NCBI RefSeq assembly: GCF_004114935.1
Contig: NZ_CP022221.1
Location: 1,240,001-1,304,000 of the forward strand
Direction: 5' to 3'
Length of the DNA stretch: 64,000 nt
Source: Bradyrhizobium zhanjiangense
Lineage (GTDB): Bacteria > Pseudomonadota > Alphaproteobacteria > Rhizobiales > Xanthobacteraceae
The notes under the pieces are model-generated. The model saw nothing but the letters and a program-made list of their open reading frames with translations, ran no database searches and was not told the DNA's origin. Below, piece by piece: positions 53,455 through 61,892 of this stretch (positions are counted from its first letter, which is position 1; every line of letters begins with the position of its first letter). Made by a program: the position numbers and the translations under genes.

Positions 53455-54228
53455 ATGCCCCCCATCTACCGCGTCGACGGCAACAGCGTCGTCACCAGCC
53501 CGGACGCCGCGGGGCCGTGGGACCGCCGCATGCAGCACGGCTCGGCGCCGGCGTCGCTGGTGACGTGGGCAGCCGAACGCATTCCGACGCCTGTTCCGAT
53601 GGAGATCGCGCGGGTCACGATCGATCTGATGCGTCCGGTGCCGGTGGCGCCACTGACGATCGCGACCGAGGTCTTGCGTGAGGGCCGCAAGATCCAGCTC
53701 TGCGAAATCAAGCTGCTCGCCGACGGCGTGCAGGTGGTCGGTGCCACCGTGCTCAAGATCAGGCGCCAGGCGCTGAGCCTGCCCGACGACGTCAAGGAGC
53801 TGCCGGTTACGCTGCCTTCGCCCGAGGACTCGCTGGTCGAAGATGGTCACGCCGCCACCAGTCCGTTCGTGCGCTCGGTCTCGATGCGTGCCGCGCGCGG
53901 TCGCTTCGGCCAGGCCGGTGCCGGCGCGATCTGGTTTCGCGTCGATCATCCCTTGATTGCAGGCGAGGCGATCTCGCAGGCGATGCGCGCCGTGGTCGCC
54001 GCCGACTTCTCCAACGGCACCGCCTCGACGCTCGACTTCCGCGCCTGGACCTACATCAACGCCGATCTCACCGTGAGCTTTGCGCGGCAGCCGGTGGGCG
54101 AGTGGATCCTGCTCGACGGCGACTCCTGGATCGGCCCCGACGGCGCGGGGCTGGCAATGTCGCGGCTGGCTGATCGGCAAGGCTATTTCGGCCGGGCGGT
54201 GCAGAGCCTGGTGATCGAGAAAAGGTAG
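53455..54228 (+). CDS. acyl-CoA thioesterase-like protein (double hot-dog)
   Basis: A 257-residue protein with the TesB/Acot double hot-dog layout. It has WDRRMQHGSAPASLVTWAAE in the first repeat, RPVPVAPLTIATEVLREGRK, and WTYINADLTVSFARQPVGEW in the second. It would hydrolyse acyl-CoA; the active Asp/Gln/Thr set cannot be confirmed by eye. The ATG at 53455 (MPPIYRVDGNSV) is chosen because the frame upstream is repeat DNA. Its neighbour, an acyl-CoA synthetase, is on the other strand. Confidence 0.82.
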   Translation: MPPIYRVDGNSVVTSPDAAGPWDRRMQHGSAPASLVTWAAERIPTPVPMEIARVTIDLMRPVPVAPLTIATEVLREGRKIQLCEIKLLADGVQVVGATVLKIRRQALSLPDDVKELPVTLPSPEDSLVEDGHAATSPFVRSVSMRAARGRFGQAGAGAIWFRVDHPLIAGEAISQAMRAVVAADFSNGTASTLDFRAWTYINADLTVSFARQPVGEWILLDGDSWIGPDGAGLAMSRLADRQGYFGRAVQSLVIEKR

Positions 54229-54236
54229 GGCGGCCT

Positions 54237-54369
54237 TCGTGCCCCGGACGCCGTGCAACGCGAAGCATTGCGCGGCCGCGCCGAGGCCCATGTCTCGGCC
54301 GGGGCATGCAGCAGTGGGTCCCGGCTCTGCGCCGCATCACTTGCGTGCTGCGCCGCGTCCGGGACACGA
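54237..54369. repeat. dispersed repeat, GCCCCGGACGC...GCGTCCGGGAC
   Basis: Related to the copy at 53313. Outer arms GTGCCCCGGACGC and GCGTCCGGGACAC, with GTCTCGGCC/GGCCGAGAC-like inner pairs. It separates the convergent thioesterase and synthetase genes. Confidence 0.8.
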
Positions 54370-54378
54370 GAGCTGCAC

Positions 54379-55941
54379 TCACCCCACCATCCGGTCGCGC
54401 CCGCTCCAGAAGCCCGCGCGCAGCACCTTCTTGTCGACCTTGCCGACGCCGGTCATCGGCAGCTGCTTGACGAACTGGATCTGCTTGGGCGCGTGCGCCG
54501 AGCCCTTTCGTATCTTCACCAGGTTGATCAGCTCGTCCGGATCGGGCCTTGCGCCCTCGCGCGGCACGACGATGGCGGTGACGGCCTCGCCCCATTTCTC
54601 GTCGGGAACGCCGACGACAGCCACCATGGCGACGTCGGCATGCTGCGACAGCACGTCCTCGACCTCGCGCGGGAAGATGTTGAAGCCGCCGGAGACGATC
54701 ATGTCCTTCTTGCGGTCGAGGATGAACATGTAGCCGCGCTCGTCCTTGCGCGCGATGTCGCCGGTGTGGACCCAGCCGTTCTTCAGCGTCTCGGCGGTGA
54801 TGTCGGGCCGCTTCCAGTACTCCGCCATCACGTGCGGCGCGCGCACGCAGATCTCGCCGGGCTCCCCCGTCTTCACCTCCTGGTCGTCGTCGTCGAGGAT
54901 CTTGACCTCGCAGGCCGCGATCGGGAAGCCGCAGGACAGGAATAGCTCCGGTGTCTTGGGATCGTGATCCGCCTTGCGCAGCACCGAGACGGGATAGCAT
55001 TCGGTCTGTCCGTAAAGCTGCGAGAAAACCGGCCCGATGCGCTCGATGCCCTCGGCCAGCCGGCTCGGCGACATCGCGGAGGCGCCATAGAGCACCAGCT
55101 CGAGCGAGGACAGGTCGGTCCTGCCGAGCGCGGGATGATCGAGCAGCACATAGATCATGGTCGGCACGAGCAGCGTGAAATTGATGCGCTCGCGCGCGAT
55201 CGTCGCCAGCATCGCCTCGGGGTCGAAACTCTTGAGCATGTGCACGGTGCCGCCGCGCATCAAGGTCGGCAGCACCTTCGTGCCGGCGACATGGCTGATC
55301 GGCGCGACCGTGAGATAGCGCGCGGCCTCGGGGATCTCGAAGTCGGCGAGGATCGCGGCGGCGGCCCCGGCATTCTCGCGGTGATAGCGCAGCGCGCCCT
55401 TGGATTTACCGGTCGTGCCGCCGGTGTAGTTCAGCGTGGCGAGATCGTCGGGGCCGGCGAGGCACTGCGCGCTGGCGTGTCCCGCAGTCTCGATCGCCGC
55501 CAGCAGATCGACGCCATAGCTGGCTGGTCCCATGGTGAAGACCGCCTTGAGCCGGCCGGCCCTCGCGGCGAGTTCGCCGCCACGATCGCGGAAGGCGGCC
55601 ACGTCGACCACCAGCATCTCTGCGTCGGAATCCTCGAGTTGAAACAGCTGGTCCTCCAGCGATCCCAAAGGATGCAGCCAGGTGATGCAGAGCCGCGACA
55701 ACTGCGCCGCGACGCCGGCGCACCAGGTGTCGGCGCGGTTGGCGGTGAGGAAGGCGACGCGCGCGCCGGGCTGCAATCCAAGCCGCATGAACACGCCCTG
55801 GATGCGTCCGATCAGGTCGATGGTGCCATGATAGCTCAGCGATCCCTCAGGCCAGGCGAAAGCGGTGCGGCCGGGATAGCGCGACAGCGCCCGTAGCGTC
55901 TGCGCACAAGCCGGGGACGATGCGTGGAGCGGATCGGACAT
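54379..55941 (-). CDS. AMP-forming acyl-CoA synthetase
   Basis: A 520-residue ligase. Motifs: LNYTGGTTGKSKGALRYH near residue 170, QLYGQTECYPVSV (adenine site), NGWVHTGDIARKDERGYMFI, LDRKKDMIVSGGFNIFP, and C-terminal MTGVGKVDKKVLR with the catalytic Lys. It activates a medium-length, branched or aromatic acid as CoA thioester; the acid is unknown. ACGAGGAAACAT precedes the ATG at 55941; the upstream frame is antisense readthrough. It is divergent from the second flavoprotein gene with a 124-bp shared promoter region. Confidence 0.9.
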   Translation of the reverse strand: MSDPLHASSPACAQTLRALSRYPGRTAFAWPEGSLSYHGTIDLIGRIQGVFMRLGLQPGARVAFLTANRADTWCAGVAAQLSRLCITWLHPLGSLEDQLFQLEDSDAEMLVVDVAAFRDRGGELAARAGRLKAVFTMGPASYGVDLLAAIETAGHASAQCLAGPDDLATLNYTGGTTGKSKGALRYHRENAGAAAAILADFEIPEAARYLTVAPISHVAGTKVLPTLMRGGTVHMLKSFDPEAMLATIARERINFTLLVPTMIYVLLDHPALGRTDLSSLELVLYGASAMSPSRLAEGIERIGPVFSQLYGQTECYPVSVLRKADHDPKTPELFLSCGFPIAACEVKILDDDDQEVKTGEPGEICVRAPHVMAEYWKRPDITAETLKNGWVHTGDIARKDERGYMFILDRKKDMIVSGGFNIFPREVEDVLSQHADVAMVAVVGVPDEKWGEAVTAIVVPREGARPDPDELINLVKIRKGSAHAPKQIQFVKQLPMTGVGKVDKKVLRAGFWSGRDRMVG

Positions 55942-56065
55942 ATGTTTCCTCGTTGCTTTGTCATCGGCTTCTGGCGTGCCAATGTTGCTGACGACGCTAG
56001 CACAGCGAATGCGGGATGGAACGACAAAGCCCGCGCAGGGCGGCAGGAATGACAGGGAGATTGGC

Positions 56066-57031
56066 GTGCCATCAGACCGACTGCAGCGCTTCCGCGATCG
56101 TCTTGATCTGCCGCTGATCGCGGCGCCGATGTTTCTGGTGTCGGGCGTCGAGCTCGTGGTCGCGGCCTGCCGCAACGGCGTGATCGGCAGCTTCCCAACC
56201 GCGAATTGCCGTAGCGCCGAACAGCTCGACGAATGGCTCACCGCGATCGAAACCCGGTTGCGGCAGCACGAAGAGCAAACCGGACGCAAGGCGGCGCCGC
56301 TTTGTCCGAACCTGATCGTGCACCACTCCAACGCGCGGCTGGAGCAGGATCTCGCCGTGCTGCTGCGGCACAGGCCGGAGATCGTCATCACCTCGGTCGG
56401 CTCGCCCGCGCCTGTAGCGAAGCCGCTGCATGACGCCGGCGCGTTGGTGCTGGCGGATGTCGCCTCGATCCGCCATGCCGAACGCGCGGCGGAAGCCGGT
56501 GCGGATGGGCTGGTGCTGCTGACCGCGGGCGCCGGCGGCCAGACCGGCTGGCTCAATCCGTTCGCCTTCGTCCGCGCGGTGCGTGCATTCTACGACGGCA
56601 TCATCGTGCTCGCCGGCGGCATCAGCGACGGCCGCGCGCTGCATGCCGCCGAAGTGCTCGGCTGCGATCTCGCCTACATGGGCACGAAGTTCATTGCGAC
56701 GCGCGAGAGCATGGCGGATGATCGTTACAAGCGGATGCTGGTCGAGAGCAGCGCCGACGACGTCCTGCTCACCACCGCCTTCACGGGACTGCAGACCAGC
56801 ATGCTGAGGCCGTCGATCGTGGCCGCGGGTCTCGATCCCGACGACCTGCCGGCGCGCGGGGCGATCGACATCGCCAAGGACATCGACGTCGCCGCGCGCG
56901 CGAGCCGGCCGAAACGCTGGCGCGACATCTGGAGCGGTGGGCACTCGACATCGGGGGTGACGGACGTGCTCACTGTCGACGATCTCGTTGCGCGGACGGT
57001 TACCGAATATCGCGAGGCGGGCGGACAGTAG
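56066..57031 (+). CDS. nitronate monooxygenase-like flavoprotein, catalytic His replaced
   Basis: A 321-residue FMN barrel similar to the product at 52339. It starts with FRDRLDLPLIAAPMFLVSG and keeps ADGLVLLTAGAGGQTG, LAGGISDGRAL and GCDLAYMGTKFIATRES. The position of His158 in the other copy is Gln159 here (GGQTG), so nitronate oxidation may be lost and another reductive activity may be in use. The GTG start has AGGGAGATTGGC upstream. It is divergent from the acyl-CoA synthetase gene. Confidence 0.86.
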   Translation: MPSDRLQRFRDRLDLPLIAAPMFLVSGVELVVAACRNGVIGSFPTANCRSAEQLDEWLTAIETRLRQHEEQTGRKAAPLCPNLIVHHSNARLEQDLAVLLRHRPEIVITSVGSPAPVAKPLHDAGALVLADVASIRHAERAAEAGADGLVLLTAGAGGQTGWLNPFAFVRAVRAFYDGIIVLAGGISDGRALHAAEVLGCDLAYMGTKFIATRESMADDRYKRMLVESSADDVLLTTAFTGLQTSMLRPSIVAAGLDPDDLPARGAIDIAKDIDVAARASRPKRWRDIWSGGHSTSGVTDVLTVDDLVARTVTEYREAGGQ

Positions 57032-57097
57032 AGCCCGGCCATGACGCTGGGAGACGCCCCGCTCACGGTTAATCCCGCGCTCTTCCGCCCCGCTCAC

Positions 57098-57112
57098 TTA
57101 ACGGCAGATTAA
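57098..57112. promoter_or_regulatory. full CtrA-type site (TTAA-N7-TTAA)
   Basis: TTAA at 57098-57101 and TTAA at 57109-57112 with CGGCAGA between match the full alphaproteobacterial CtrA consensus TTAA-N7-TTAA. The right half continues as TTAACC. It lies 57 bp before the start of an 82-residue protein gene. CtrA binding is inferred from the motif only. Confidence 0.5.
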
Positions 57113-57169
57113 CCATCGCCCGCCAAGAATCCCTTCAAGGCCGCCAATCAGGACCGAGAGGGACAGGCG

Positions 57170-57418
57170 ATGGACTTCAACTATCTCAACGGCAAAACAG
57201 CCGCGACGTTGGACGAAATCCGCGTTCGCGTGGCCCACGCGCTGGCCCGACACCCGCTGTGCCGCAACGTGCGCTTCGACATCGTCAGCGTCGCTCGCAC
57301 CCGCCGCGGCGGCAATTGGACGGTGACGCTGCAATCGGTCGAGCCGCGCGCGGTCTGGGAGGCCTCCGAGATCGTGGCCGACATCCAGGATGCCTACGAA
57401 CTTGCGGCAGCTGCCTGA
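57170..57418 (+). CDS. small conserved-looking protein, 82 residues
   Basis: An 82-residue soluble protein: an N-terminal helix (ATLDEIRVRVAHALARHPLC), a strand pair (VRFDIVSVARTRRGGNWTVTL), and a C-terminal helix (ASEIVADIQDAYELAAAA). No family is recognised. GAGAGGGACAG precedes the ATG. A full CtrA-type motif lies 57 bp upstream, hinting at cell-cycle control. The gene appears monocistronic. Confidence 0.72.
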   Translation: MDFNYLNGKTAATLDEIRVRVAHALARHPLCRNVRFDIVSVARTRRGGNWTVTLQSVEPRAVWEASEIVADIQDAYELAAAA

Positions 57419-57551
57419 TTTCGTTGAACATTTCAGGCGATGTCGCCGCAGTCCGCGCGATTGCCGCCGCAATTGCACGGTTAAGCCTTAATTATCGCCC
57501 AGTTTCCGGGCAGTGATCACGTGGACTTGAAAGTTGGGCGCGGAGAGACGT

Positions 57552-58262
57552 TTGTCCAAAGCCATCACCATCGTCGCGCTGACCTGTTTCCTCGTCCTCG
57601 GCGCTGCGACGACCGCCATTCTCGGCCGTGACAGCGTGCCCAGTGTCAGCGCGGAGATGATCACGCAGGCGCCTCCGGCCAAGCCGCTCGCCACCAATCG
57701 CGCCGCCAAGGCCGACCGTCTGGTTCCGACGCTGGCGCTGGCCTCGGCCGCAATCGAGCCGGTGCAGGTCGCCGCCGACAAGCTCGCCCAGACGCCTGTG
57801 CTGACCGAGCCGCTGCGCCAGGCCTTTGCCGCCGCCACGCCTTCCGATTTCCCGATGCCGAAGGCAAGTTCGCACGAGGCGCCCGCCGCAGCGGAGGTCC
57901 CCGCCGTCGAAGTCCCGGCCAAGCCGAAGGTGGTGGCCAAGCCGCAGCCGCAGAAATCCTATGCGCTGCTGTCCGACGCACAGATCGCGGGTATCAGGGA
58001 TCGCCTGAAACTCTCGTCGTCGCAGGAATATTATTGGCCCTCGGTCGAGACGGCGCTCCGCAACGTCGTCCGCAAGATCTCGGCAAACAAGCTCTCCAAT
58101 CCGAACGCGCCGGGCGTGCCGATCGATCCGAATTGCGACGAGGTTCAGCAGTTGAAGTCGGCGGCGATGCCGCTGCTGTTCCAGCTGCGTGACGACCAGA
58201 AAGAGGAAGTGCGCAAGCTCGCCCGCATCATCGGGCTGGAGAAGGTCGCGCAGCAGATCTGA
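57552..58262 (+). CDS. membrane-anchored periplasmic protein, unknown
   Basis: A 236-residue protein starting at TTG (SKAITIVALTCFLVLGAATT), with GGAGAG just upstream. A single N-terminal signal/anchor is followed by an Ala/Pro-rich linker (about 40-125) and a helical C-terminal domain (about 140-236) with LSDAQIAGIRDRLKLSSSQE and LRDDQKEEVRKLARIIGL. The helix-turn with paired LxxxQ-like elements recalls Spy/LTXXQ periplasmic proteins, but this is uncertain. It lies 81 bp before another membrane-anchored protein gene on the same strand. Confidence 0.72.
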   Translation: MSKAITIVALTCFLVLGAATTAILGRDSVPSVSAEMITQAPPAKPLATNRAAKADRLVPTLALASAAIEPVQVAADKLAQTPVLTEPLRQAFAAATPSDFPMPKASSHEAPAAAEVPAVEVPAKPKVVAKPQPQKSYALLSDAQIAGIRDRLKLSSSQEYYWPSVETALRNVVRKISANKLSNPNAPGVPIDPNCDEVQQLKSAAMPLLFQLRDDQKEEVRKLARIIGLEKVAQQI

Positions 58263-58280
58263 CAGTTCCTTTGGGAACTG
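58263..58280 (+). terminator. hairpin after the anchored periplasmic protein gene
   Basis: CAGTTCC (58263-58269) pairs perfectly with GGAACTG (58274-58280) over a TTTG loop, immediately after the stop codon. There is no T-run, so it may be an mRNA-stabilising element rather than a terminator. Confidence 0.4.
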
Positions 58281-58343
58281 CTGCGGCATCAGGAACATCC
58301 GGCAATCAACGTGCGTTGCTCGCCCCAAAGAGGGAGTGGATCA

Positions 58344-59024
58344 ATGCGCGCCTCGACCGCCTATTTCGTCGGTGCCGGAACCATTGTCGCGGCCATCGCC
58401 ATTGGTCTCGGCGGCGGCATCCTCGCCGGCAACATCATGAATCCGATCGCGCCCAAGCAGGGATCGGACGCCAGCAAGCGCGCCGATGCCGTTGCCACAG
58501 CGGCGGCGATGAACGCACCATCCGAGCGCGTGAATTATCTCACCGGTTCGCAGGCTTTTGGCGCGATCATTGCCGCACCGGCGCAGGCCGAGGCAAAGTC
58601 TGAACCCGCCAAGCCCGATACGCAGACCACTCAAGCGACCGCTGAACCGCCAGTACCGCGGCCGTCGCAAGCAGCCGCGGTCGAGCCGTCCAAGGAACAG
58701 TCCAAGCCGGCATCAGCCGCGCCCAGGCCTGCGGAGCAGCAGGCAGCGACAGAGCCGGCCGCTTCGCCGGACAACGCCTATGCCAAGGCGCGGGATTCCG
58801 ACGTGAAGCGCGCCGCGTCCGAACGGCGCCGGATGGAGCGCCGCGAACGCTGGGCCGCGCGCCGCCACTATTACGAGACCCGCGAGATGCGCGGCCCGCG
58901 CGACCGCACCGATTGGGACGACGTCGCGCGCAACATCCGCGAAGATTCCGATGCCCGCGATATCGCAAGCCGCCCACGCAGCGGCTTCCCGCAGATCAGG
59001 CTGTTCGGGCCTGACGACGACTAA
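58344..59024 (+). CDS. single-span protein with disordered linker, unknown
   Basis: A 226-residue protein. One TM/signal anchor at residues 8-30 (YFVGAGTIVAAIAIGLGGGI) is followed by an Ala/Pro/Gln-rich linker (about 85-145), then an Arg-rich stretch (RRRMERRERWAARRHY) and a C-terminus with DWDDVARNIRED and RSGFPQIRLFGPDDD. No family is recognised. AGAGGGAGTG precedes the ATG. With the preceding gene it forms a pair of envelope proteins with long flexible linkers. Confidence 0.7.
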   Translation: MRASTAYFVGAGTIVAAIAIGLGGGILAGNIMNPIAPKQGSDASKRADAVATAAAMNAPSERVNYLTGSQAFGAIIAAPAQAEAKSEPAKPDTQTTQATAEPPVPRPSQAAAVEPSKEQSKPASAAPRPAEQQAATEPAASPDNAYAKARDSDVKRAASERRRMERRERWAARRHYYETREMRGPRDRTDWDDVARNIREDSDARDIASRPRSGFPQIRLFGPDDD

Positions 59025-59089
59025 AGCAAGATCCGCAAAACAGAGTCCGGGCTCGCTCGGCTGGAGCGCTCCCGGACTTGAGGGCCGGC

Positions 59090-59314
59090 TCAGCCGCCGT
59101 GCGATTCCACGACCTTGCGGCAGGAGTCGGAGAGCTTGGTCTTGTTCTGGCGCAGGCAGGCATTCATCTCCGGCGGCTTGCCGATATGTTCGGCGCAGAA
59201 TTTGCTGGCATCGCCGCGGCAGGCCATCTGCTCCTGCGGCGTCGGACCGGATTGCGCAGCGGCGGACACGGCGGTGGCGGCGAGCAGCAGCGCGGCAAGA
59301 ACCGAAATCTTCAT
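59090..59314 (-). CDS. small secreted Cys-rich protein
   Basis: A 74-residue protein. The signal is residues 1-20 (ISVLAALLLAATAVSAAA). The mature part has four cysteines in MACRGDASKFC, NACLRQNK and DSCRKVV, matching the Cys-rich repeat pattern (CxxDxxxxC...CLxxxxxxLSxxC) common in Rhizobiales. It probably forms two disulfides; function is unknown. AGAGGTGC precedes the ATG. It is convergent with the linker protein gene. Confidence 0.82.
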   Translation of the reverse strand: MKISVLAALLLAATAVSAAAQSGPTPQEQMACRGDASKFCAEHIGKPPEMNACLRQNKTKLSDSCRKVVESHGG

Positions 59315-59550
59315 AAAGCACCTCTTTGGGATTGTCGTTGGTCCCGCCTGGGATCAAGCGGGGCGGACGATCTCGCGAAGTCCGGGCGCCGGTCCATGCC
59401 ATGTTCATGGCACCGGGTGCGCCCTCTCGGGCTTGGCACCCCCATCTTCATGGCATGTATCCGTGCTCGGTCTTTTGCCATTCAGGCTGCACCTCGGCTG
59501 CGAAACCCGGTGATTGCACCGGGACGCCGGACGGGAAGCAGGAGAGCAAG

Positions 59551-59841
59551 ATGTCGAAAAGAGCGGGAGCGCTGAGCGCCGGGCTGACGATCATGGCGCT
59601 GGCGGGTGCGGCGATGGTGTCGCTGGGCACGAGCCCGGCGCAGGCCGTGGTCTATTGCAAGACGGTCGGCGTGCCCAAGGGCTGCGTGGTGCGGCCGACT
59701 GCGGCCGTGGTGGTCGCGCCGGGAGCTCCGGTTGCGCGGGCCGCGGTCGCGACACCCGGTGTCGGCGCGCCCGGTGTCGGCGTGCGCGCCGGTACGCCGA
59801 TGAACCGCGGCGGCCCGGTCAATCGCGTCGGCGTGCGCTGA
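59551..59841 (+). CDS. small secreted Ala/Val/Pro-rich protein
   Basis: A 96-residue protein. The signal is about residues 1-32 (LTIMALAGAAMVSLGTSPAQA). The mature part has two cysteines (YCKTVGVPKGC) and then an Ala/Val/Pro/Gly-rich low-complexity tail (VVVAPGAPVARAAVATPGVG). AGGAGAGCAAG precedes the ATG at 59551. No family is recognised. It ends 135 bp before the convergent histidine-kinase gene. Confidence 0.72.
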   Translation: MSKRAGALSAGLTIMALAGAAMVSLGTSPAQAVVYCKTVGVPKGCVVRPTAAVVVAPGAPVARAAVATPGVGAPGVGVRAGTPMNRGGPVNRVGVR

Positions 59842-59975
59842 TATTCCATTCGATTGATTTGATTGCATTGCTTCGGGCCAACAGAGCCCCTGCGGACGAA
59901 CACCCCCCGTCCTCCGCAGAGGACCCGGCCCGTCCCCTCTCTCCGTGCGCCCCACACGTTCGGGGAGGGGGCTTT

Positions 59976-61892
59976 TCAGCCCGCAGCCGCATCGCTGTCG
60001 GGAAAACGCTGCGGCAATTGCAGCCGCACGCGCGTGCCTGAGGCATCCGAGCTCAGATCGAGCACCGCGCCGCAGCGGGCGGCGCGGCTCCTCATGTTGC
60101 GCAAGCCCCGCGCGGTCTGGCCGGCGCTCGCGCCATTGCCGGCGAGCGCAAAGCCCTTGCCGTCGTCCGTCACGCTGATCACGCCATACGGCCCGTGATC
60201 GTCGTCGAGCGTCTCGATGCTGACCGCGATGTGGCGCGCCTCTGCGTGCTTGACGGCGTTGGTCACGGCCTCGTCGAGGATGCGCACGATCTGGATAACG
60301 TGCCAAGGCCGCAATTCGGGATGCAGCGGCAGGCCCTGCGGCGTCGCCACGCGCCAGTCGAGCGCGATGTCGTGCGGCCGCAATTGCGCCGTCGCGCGCT
60401 CGCGCCAAGAGCCGAGCGCGAGCATCAGGTCGCCGCCGATGTCGTCCATGGAATCGATGACGAGGCGCAGATCTTTCAGTGCTGCGCGAGCGGCCTCCGT
60501 GATGGTCGCGCCCTCATGGCCGCGCTCGGAGAGCGCGACGATGCTGACGAGCTGGCCGCCGAGGCCGTCATGCAGGTCCCGCATCAGCCGCGTGCGCTCA
60601 TTGGCGAGCGCAGCGGCGCGGGCGCGCGCCTCCTCGCGGGCAAAGCTTGCCTTCAGCCGTTCCTCGGCCTCGCCGACCCGTGCAACGAGCTGGCCGGCAA
60701 AGCTGTCGACCTGGTTCAGCGCGCGGGCGAAGCGCCAGGTCAGCCCGGCGCCGATCGCGACCAGCATCGCCGAATAGGACAGGCGCGAAACGAAGATGCG
60801 ATCGTTGGTCGCGATCTCCAACACCGTGAGCATGTCCTGGACCCAGCAGACCAACACGATGGTCACGGCGCAGCCGATCGTGAAGCTTGCCGCGTCCTGC
60901 CGCCGGACCACTGCGGCTGCGGTCACGCAGGCCATCAGGAACAAGCACAGTCCGACCGTGGGAATGCCGAGCACCAGAAAGAGAATGCGTGGCAGCGGCG
61001 GGCCCCCGATCAGCCCGACCACGAACACGACGAGGCCTGGCACGAACAGCAGCGTGCCATACCGCGGCCAGCGCCAACCGAAGAACAGCATGCCGAACAC
61101 GACGATCAGCGCGCTCTCGATCGGTGCGGATGCCAGCAGCACGGCGGCGAGCCGCGACGTCGTGGCCGGCGGCACCGGCGGCGGCACGAACGCCTGCACC
61201 ACGCCGAGCACCATCGCCACCGCCAGCACGCCGTAAACCGGCTCGTGACGCCGCATCAGCCACATGATCGCAAGGATGACCGCGAGGATCGATTGCCAGG
61301 CGGAGAACACGACGGGCAGCGTGACGAACAGCAGCGTGCGCGTCTCATAGGCGGGACGCAAGCCGGCGTCCGGCCCGACATAGACGGTGTCGAGAAAGCC
61401 CTTCAGCGGCCCCCAGACGAACAGCCGCACCGTGAGATCGTTGGCGCCGTCGCGCAGCAGCGAGGACGGAATCGCCGCGATCTGCGGCGTGTTGCGGTCC
61501 GGCCGGTTGGCATTGGCGTCACGCCGGGAATCCAGCACCACGACGCCGTTGACTGCGACCTCTACCGCGTTGCTGAAGCGCGGCAGATACACCGACCATC
61601 CCGATCCCGCATCGCCCGGCCAGAATGTGAAGGCGGCGGTGTAGAGCGGCGGGTCGGCCAGCGAATAGCGCGATGCGGTGAAGTGCGGCAGCCTCACCGC
61701 GCGCATCGTGCCGTCCTCGCGCGCCGAAAAATCGCTCACGGCGAAGTCTTCGGGATCGCCGGGTTGCAGCAGCCGGAGCCCAAGCACGGTGACGATGACG
61801 ATCAGGGCCTGGAGCAGTAGATAAGGCACGAGGCGCGACACAATCAGCCGGCGCCGCGGGCGCGTGAGTATCTTCGCCGCGATCTCGCTCAC
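59976..61892 (-). CDS. NarX/DegS-type sensor histidine kinase
   Basis: A 638-residue kinase. TM1 (about 20-42) is followed by a periplasmic beta-rich sensor (about 45-190) and several membrane segments (about 195-395, roughly seven), resembling 7TM-DISM sensors. A coiled-coil leads to the HisKA_3 motif RLMRDLHDGLGGQLVS with His441, then the ATPase (DEAVTNAVKHA, VTDDGKGF, GLRNMRSRA). It is translationally coupled downstream of its response regulator by a GTGA overlap. The ligand is unknown. Confidence 0.9.
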   Translation of the reverse strand: MSEIAAKILTRPRRRLIVSRLVPYLLLQALIVIVTVLGLRLLQPGDPEDFAVSDFSAREDGTMRAVRLPHFTASRYSLADPPLYTAAFTFWPGDAGSGWSVYLPRFSNAVEVAVNGVVVLDSRRDANANRPDRNTPQIAAIPSSLLRDGANDLTVRLFVWGPLKGFLDTVYVGPDAGLRPAYETRTLLFVTLPVVFSAWQSILAVILAIMWLMRRHEPVYGVLAVAMVLGVVQAFVPPPVPPATTSRLAAVLLASAPIESALIVVFGMLFFGWRWPRYGTLLFVPGLVVFVVGLIGGPPLPRILFLVLGIPTVGLCLFLMACVTAAAVVRRQDAASFTIGCAVTIVLVCWVQDMLTVLEIATNDRIFVSRLSYSAMLVAIGAGLTWRFARALNQVDSFAGQLVARVGEAEERLKASFAREEARARAAALANERTRLMRDLHDGLGGQLVSIVALSERGHEGATITEAARAALKDLRLVIDSMDDIGGDLMLALGSWRERATAQLRPHDIALDWRVATPQGLPLHPELRPWHVIQIVRILDEAVTNAVKHAEARHIAVSIETLDDDHGPYGVISVTDDGKGFALAGNGASAGQTARGLRNMRSRAARCGAVLDLSSDASGTRVRLQLPQRFPDSDAAAG

